From NCBI GenBank assembly GCA_016932145.1, contig JAFGDI010000132.1, forward strand, positions 1 through 9,957: DNA of 9,957 bases, in the 5' to 3' direction. Of this stretch, positions 6,967-9,957 are shown in pieces. Each line of letters starts with the position of its first letter. Position 1 is the first letter of the stretch. The stretch is from Sedimentisphaerales bacterium (GTDB taxonomy: Bacteria; Planctomycetota; Phycisphaerae; Sedimentisphaerales; SM23-30). The notes below the pieces were generated by a model, which ran no database searches, was not told the DNA's origin, and saw nothing but the letters and a program-made list of their open reading frames with translations. A program made the translations under genes and the position numbers.

Positions 6967-7934
6967 TATTCTATCTCGTATTTCTCGTTTATGACTATCT
7001 CTATATACATCATGCCAGCATCAGCCTTACTGTCTTTTCTCTGGTCAGGAAAGAGCTTATTACCATCTACTATCATCAGATAGGTAACATTAAGTTTATC
7101 CTTTTTCACCAGACCGGTTGCAAGGTCTATTACCGCCTCAGAATCTACTACTGGCTCCTGAAGATCGCTGTTTGACTTAAGTATCTGCTTGAATGCATCT
7201 GCCGCTGGGGGAGCATCCATACCTTCTGGCAATACATACAGAGGTTCAATAGCGGTCTTAACCGTTATGCAATTATTCTCATTACTTACTGGCTTATAAA
7301 CCACTCTTAATGCCATTGCATTAAGCATAGCATCTGGTATGGCACGATATTCTTCCCAGCTCTTGGCCGAAAAATTGCTCTTAGGGCACTTAACCTGGAA
7401 AGGACGCTGCAATATATCAGTCAGTTCCTTTTCACTTATAAGATTAGCTACGGTACTATTATCATCATCGCTGAGTTTGAGCTTAGCTCTGACCTGATCA
7501 AGATCTACAAAGGTTACCTGACCATTTGGGGCCAGCTTTGCCTGTACACTAACTCCATAAACAGCAGGTTCATTATTCCAGCTTGAACTGGTCTGATCTG
7601 CCTGACTGATATAATGGTTCTTCTTTTCCTTATCAGTCGATGTATTAGTCATATTCAGGGCAACCTTATCAAAGGTCAGAGCCAGCAACATAGAACCATC
7701 TGCGCCAACCCCCTTAACTTCGCGAGTTATTTCATATTCCAGCGTCATTTCACGACGACCAGTTTCCGATGGCTCTTTGTCTTTCATTTCAACCCAAACA
7801 CGATTTTTCGTCTCTTTGGTATATTTTATCGTGTCTTTATAACCTGGTTTAAGGTCAAGACCAACAGCAGAACTACATCCGCTGAATATAGCTGCAAAAA
7901 CAAATAACAAAAGCATTGACGCTAACTTCTTCAT
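6966..7934 (-). CDS. Predicted lipoprotein 1, DUF6263-like, unknown function
   Basis: 322 residues. A lipoprotein signal (Lys-Lys N-terminus, hydrophobic core about 5-18, box FSGC with Cys20) predicts lipid anchoring. Ser at +2 would favour the outer membrane under the enterobacterial Lol rule, which may not hold here. The mature part starts with LDLKPG and continues with alternating beta-type stretches, including an acidic-Gly turn and LAPNGQVTFVDLD at about 134-146. Cys183 and Cys222 could form a disulfide. The layout resembles DUF6263-type lipoproteins and the neighbouring lipoprotein 2; this is from pattern memory, not a search. The start is ATG 7934 with a strong AGGAGA four bases upstream. 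It lies 89 bp after lipoprotein 2 and overlaps hisB by one base. Confidence 0.85.
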   Translation of the reverse strand: MKKLASMLLLFVFAAIFSGCSSAVGLDLKPGYKDTIKYTKETKNRVWVEMKDKEPSETGRREMTLEYEITREVKGVGADGSMLLALTFDKVALNMTNTSTDKEKKNHYISQADQTSSSWNNEPAVYGVSVQAKLAPNGQVTFVDLDQVRAKLKLSDDDNSTVANLISEKELTDILQRPFQVKCPKSNFSAKSWEEYRAIPDAMLNAMALRVVYKPVSNENNCITVKTAIEPLYVLPEGMDAPPAADAFKQILKSNSDLQEPVVDSEAVIDLATGLVKKDKLNVTYLMIVDGNKLFPDQRKDSKADAGMMYIEIVINEKYEIE

Positions 7935-7957
7935 TATATCTCCTGTAAATTAGTAAT

Positions 7958-7978
7958 ATGCCGGACCCGGCATTTTTT
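7958..7978 (+). terminator. GC-rich inverted repeat with a + strand T-run, terminator-like
   Basis: Perfect inverted repeat ATGCCGG / CCGGCAT (7958-7964 and 7967-7973) with a 2-base centre, followed on the + strand by TTTTTT (7973-7978). Read from + it looks like a terminator, yet no + strand gene precedes it. On the minus strand it lies in the leader of lipoprotein 1, 24 bases before its start, and could be an RNA hairpin or a protein-binding palindrome. Confidence 0.35.
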
Positions 7979-8002
7979 ACCTATTTTAACAATAAACAGT
8001 CC

Positions 8003-8031
8003 AATATACTACTATATCAGTGATTAGTCAA
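8003..8031 (-). promoter_or_regulatory. Candidate sigma70-like promoter for lipoprotein 1 and hisB
   Basis: Minus strand: TTGACT (8026-8031), a 17-bp spacer and TATATT (8003-8008), each 5/6 to consensus with ideal spacing. The -35 overlaps the stop codon of lipoprotein 2. Transcription would begin near 7996, giving a leader of about 60 nt that carries the inverted repeat at 7958-7973. Confidence 0.5.
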
Positions 8032-9013
8032 CATTTTCTATGGTAGTATCTACTATGTAATACATACGCACTTTGCGTTTTTTACTGCCAGTATTTTGCG
8101 TTTCATTCAGGCGATTTGACCTGACTTCAACAAAAACCCTTTCTACCTGCTTGTAAAAGCCTTTGCCGGGGGCATAGCCAATGCAACCATTTCCAAAAAC
8201 TGATATTGCACTGTGGCTTACAGATCTGTATTTTTCGTCAACAGTAGCCGGTGGCTCCTGGTCAGCTTCCAGTTTGCCAGGTAAGCCGTCACAACTAACT
8301 GCATAATAAAACTTTTTAACATCTTCACGCCAATCTGAAGTGGCCTGTGCCATACTGCCAGGCTCCACAATAGTCCTGTTATTTGGCAAAGCCGGCAGGC
8401 TGGGAACTACAACCTCGTAACCTGACAATTTTGCCCCTATTTCTGTATCTGCCGGCATACCATTATACAAGCCCGGCGAAACATATTCTTTAAGACGAGC
8501 AGGAGCAAGCAACATTATAGCCTGATTACGACCGGTTATCTTATCATCCGTACGCAATTGAGAATACTTAGCTATCTCAGCATCTATATCTTTTAATTCC
8601 AATACCTTACCGCTTTTATCAATCACTGCACTATACTTTTTACCTGCCAGAGAAGACATTATATCAACATAAACTTTCTGTATCTCTGGGCGGCTACTGG
8701 TTTGCGTATTTATCTCAGGTTTTTCGCTGCTGTACTGAAACACGATACCCATAGTATTTATCTTTGATTCTATCTTACTGATCTGGGCCTGAACTGTTGC
8801 ATTACCTGAATTATCAACCGACAATACCTTGCATAACAAGGTCATTTGCATATCTTTATCATCAACATTATTGAAAATGCTCATATTGAACTTACTGGTC
8901 ATCGTTATTTTACGAGAAAACTGCTGACCTGGCTTTAACTTCAGCTCGTCACAACCAACCAAAAATAGGGTCATAAATAATATACTTATAAATCCAAAGG
9001 CTTTTTTAATCAT
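8024..9013 (-). CDS. Predicted lipoprotein 2, DUF6263-like, unknown function
   Basis: 329 residues from ATG 9013. A signal peptide with Lys3-Lys4, hydrophobic core 5-19 and a perfect lipobox LVGC (Cys21) predicts lipid anchoring. Asp at +2 is an inner-membrane retention signal under the enterobacterial rule. The mature part opens with LKLKPG, as in lipoprotein 1, and has beta-rich segments, including a turn SLAGKKYSAVIDKSGKVLEL at about 121-140 that lines up with the AVYGVSVQAKLAPNGQV region of lipoprotein 1. Other cysteines are 61, 241 and 277. The family resemblance is to DUF6263-type proteins, tentatively. A TTG at 9028 would lengthen it by five residues, but the GGAGAT at 9017-9022 fits ATG 9013. 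It starts 40 bp after the BY-kinase-like gene, so probably the same operon. Confidence 0.85.
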   Translation of the reverse strand: MIKKAFGFISILFMTLFLVGCDELKLKPGQQFSRKITMTSKFNMSIFNNVDDKDMQMTLLCKVLSVDNSGNATVQAQISKIESKINTMGIVFQYSSEKPEINTQTSSRPEIQKVYVDIMSSLAGKKYSAVIDKSGKVLELKDIDAEIAKYSQLRTDDKITGRNQAIMLLAPARLKEYVSPGLYNGMPADTEIGAKLSGYEVVVPSLPALPNNRTIVEPGSMAQATSDWREDVKKFYYAVSCDGLPGKLEADQEPPATVDEKYRSVSHSAISVFGNGCIGYAPGKGFYKQVERVFVEVRSNRLNETQNTGSKKRKVRMYYIVDTTIENVD

Positions 9014-9016
9014 TTT

Positions 9017-9022
9017 ATCTCC
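9017..9022 (-). promoter_or_regulatory. Ribosome binding site that sets the lipoprotein 2 start
   Basis: GGAGAT on the minus strand, with GGAG five bases before ATG 9013. It lies inside the extension that a TTG start at 9028 would create, so it supports ATG 9013 as the true start. Confidence 0.7.
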
Positions 9023-9053
9023 AATCAAAGTTCATTCTATCAAGCTACTTATA

Positions 9054-9957
9054 TCAAAAGTCGATCATGCGGCAGTTTATCCTGGCAAGTTCCTGACTTA
9101 TTGATGCTTGTTTACGGGCAGAAGGTTTAAATATGAAATCTACTGCCACAATATTGACAAACCGGGCCAATATCCTTTTTATAGGACCACATTTAGCCTG
9201 CTTTTGCAATTCCCTCATACCACCTTCCAATAATTCAGGCATGTAAATCAGGATACAATCAAAATCTATATCACTATCTTCTTCGGCATAATCGGAATTA
9301 TTGTTTATTTCATTATTTACAACTTCCGAGCCGGTAGCGATACCAGAGTGCAAAAACTTAAGATTCTCCAGAGGGCTTGATGCTACGAAATCAGAAAAAG
9401 GCAGATCATGTTCCAGACAATTCCAGAATCCAGGAGTAGTAAAACAATTATCAGTACCGTCCTGACCAGCAGCCTGCTCCCTGTCATTTAACCTGAAATC
9501 ATCGGAAAAGTCAGAAAATATCTTTTCCAGCACACCATCCTGAGACGCAGAAATAACCAGCACTTTTTCACCCTTGAGAGCCAGAGAAATTGCCAGATTG
9601 ATCATAAACCTCGGGGAAAGATGTGACTTGTCTAAGGCAGAAAAGATCAGACCATCAGCCATAGCCGCCCGATTTTCACTGAGCCTGTAGGCAAGTTTAT
9701 CATAACTTTCCACCCACCAACTGGCAAAACCATCAAGCTCCTCAGCTTCGCCATCTTCAGACATTGAAGCGGCTTTTTTTCGGCTACTTTGCTCGTTACT
9801 ATCTTCCAATTCATCTACCGGACCGGCGAATCTATCAAATAATTGCTCCCGACTGTAATCAAAATCGTCATCGTCTTGTTCTGCACTATCTGACAGATCT
9901 TCAGTTAGAACAATATCTTCCAGATCGTCCTCAAGGTCATTTCCGACAAAATCCGGG
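9054..9957 (-). CDS. CpsD/BY-kinase-like P-loop domain protein with lost Walker motifs (5' truncated by window edge)
   Basis: Open from the right edge with no convincing start in the window; a TTG at 9809 lies inside the open frame. 300 residues are visible. The first 49 are very acidic (20 Asp/Glu). From about residue 80 the order matches a bacterial tyrosine kinase/CpsD domain. ESYDKLAYRL stands where these proteins have E-[AS]-[YF]-R-x-L-R, then SALDKSHLSPRFMINLAISL where SALPGEGKS plus helix is expected, then KVLVISAS for the usual LLIDAD strand. GFWNCLEHDLPFSDFV corresponds to the GLSDVL block, LKFLHSG to the LPAG block, and DFDCILIYMPELL to the YDxVIIDTPP strand. The Walker A Gly and Lys, the Walker A' Asp and the Walker B Asp-Thr are all missing, so ATP binding is unlikely. 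No Tyr cluster is seen at the C-terminus. It is first of the visible genes in the lipoprotein-hisB run. The fold assignment is by motif order only and could be wrong. Confidence 0.65.
   Translation of the reverse strand, partial: PDFVGNDLEDDLEDIVLTEDLSDSAEQDDDDFDYSREQLFDRFAGPVDELEDSNEQSSRKKAASMSEDGEAEELDGFASWWVESYDKLAYRLSENRAAMADGLIFSALDKSHLSPRFMINLAISLALKGEKVLVISASQDGVLEKIFSDFSDDFRLNDREQAAGQDGTDNCFTTPGFWNCLEHDLPFSDFVASSPLENLKFLHSGIATGSEVVNNEINNNSDYAEEDSDIDFDCILIYMPELLEGGMRELQKQAKCGPIKRILARFVNIVAVDFIFKPSARKQASISQELARINCRMIDF

Noticed and set aside
1..9957. CRISPR arrays, insertion sequences and phage attachment sites
   Set aside because: No short spaced direct repeats, terminal inverted repeats or transposase/integrase genes were seen; the only long repeat is the kinase duplication.

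Overview
The window reads as an ordinary chromosomal piece of a Gram-negative-type bacterium. GC is moderate, roughly 40-45% by eye. It encodes two lipoproteins, a membrane sensor with a periplasmic c-type heme site, and multi-sensor histidine kinases of the kind common in free-living environmental lineages. Nothing visible fixes the phylum. I see no insertion sequence, CRISPR array, rRNA or tRNA.

Left edge, + strand (1-823): the tail of an unrecognised gene, then tadA, the tRNA adenosine deaminase, 10 bp downstream. tadA ends tail-to-tail with the next operon; the two coding regions overlap by 8 bp.

Centre, - strand (816-6102): two large sensor histidine kinases transcribed leftwards. The first-transcribed one is membrane-anchored, with a periplasmic Tll0287-like (DUF3365) domain carrying a CxxCH heme site, then PAS and GAF domains. 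The second is soluble and begins with a PocR ligand-binding domain followed by two PAS domains. Their C-terminal ~335 residues are clearly duplicates. Both carry the same unusual ~100-residue insertion between the phospho-acceptor histidine helix and the second dimerisation helix. No response regulator lies in the window. A 261-bp intergenic stretch upstream holds the likely kinase promoter and a strong terminator for the next operon.

Right part, - strand (6376-9957): transcribed leftwards in the order [right-edge gene] - lipoprotein - lipoprotein - hisB. The right-edge gene, open at its 5' end, looks like a CpsD/BY-kinase domain whose Walker motifs have decayed. The two lipoproteins are probably remote paralogues of the DUF6263 type. 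hisB (imidazoleglycerol-phosphate dehydratase) is coupled to the lipoprotein gene before it by a TAATG stop/start overlap and ends at a textbook terminator. A good sigma70-like promoter sits between the two lipoprotein genes, so lipoprotein 1 and hisB may also be expressed apart from the genes upstream.

The points most worth a second look are the degenerate BY-kinase-like protein, the duplicated kinase transmitter with swapped sensors, and the shared insertion in the kinases' dimerisation domain.
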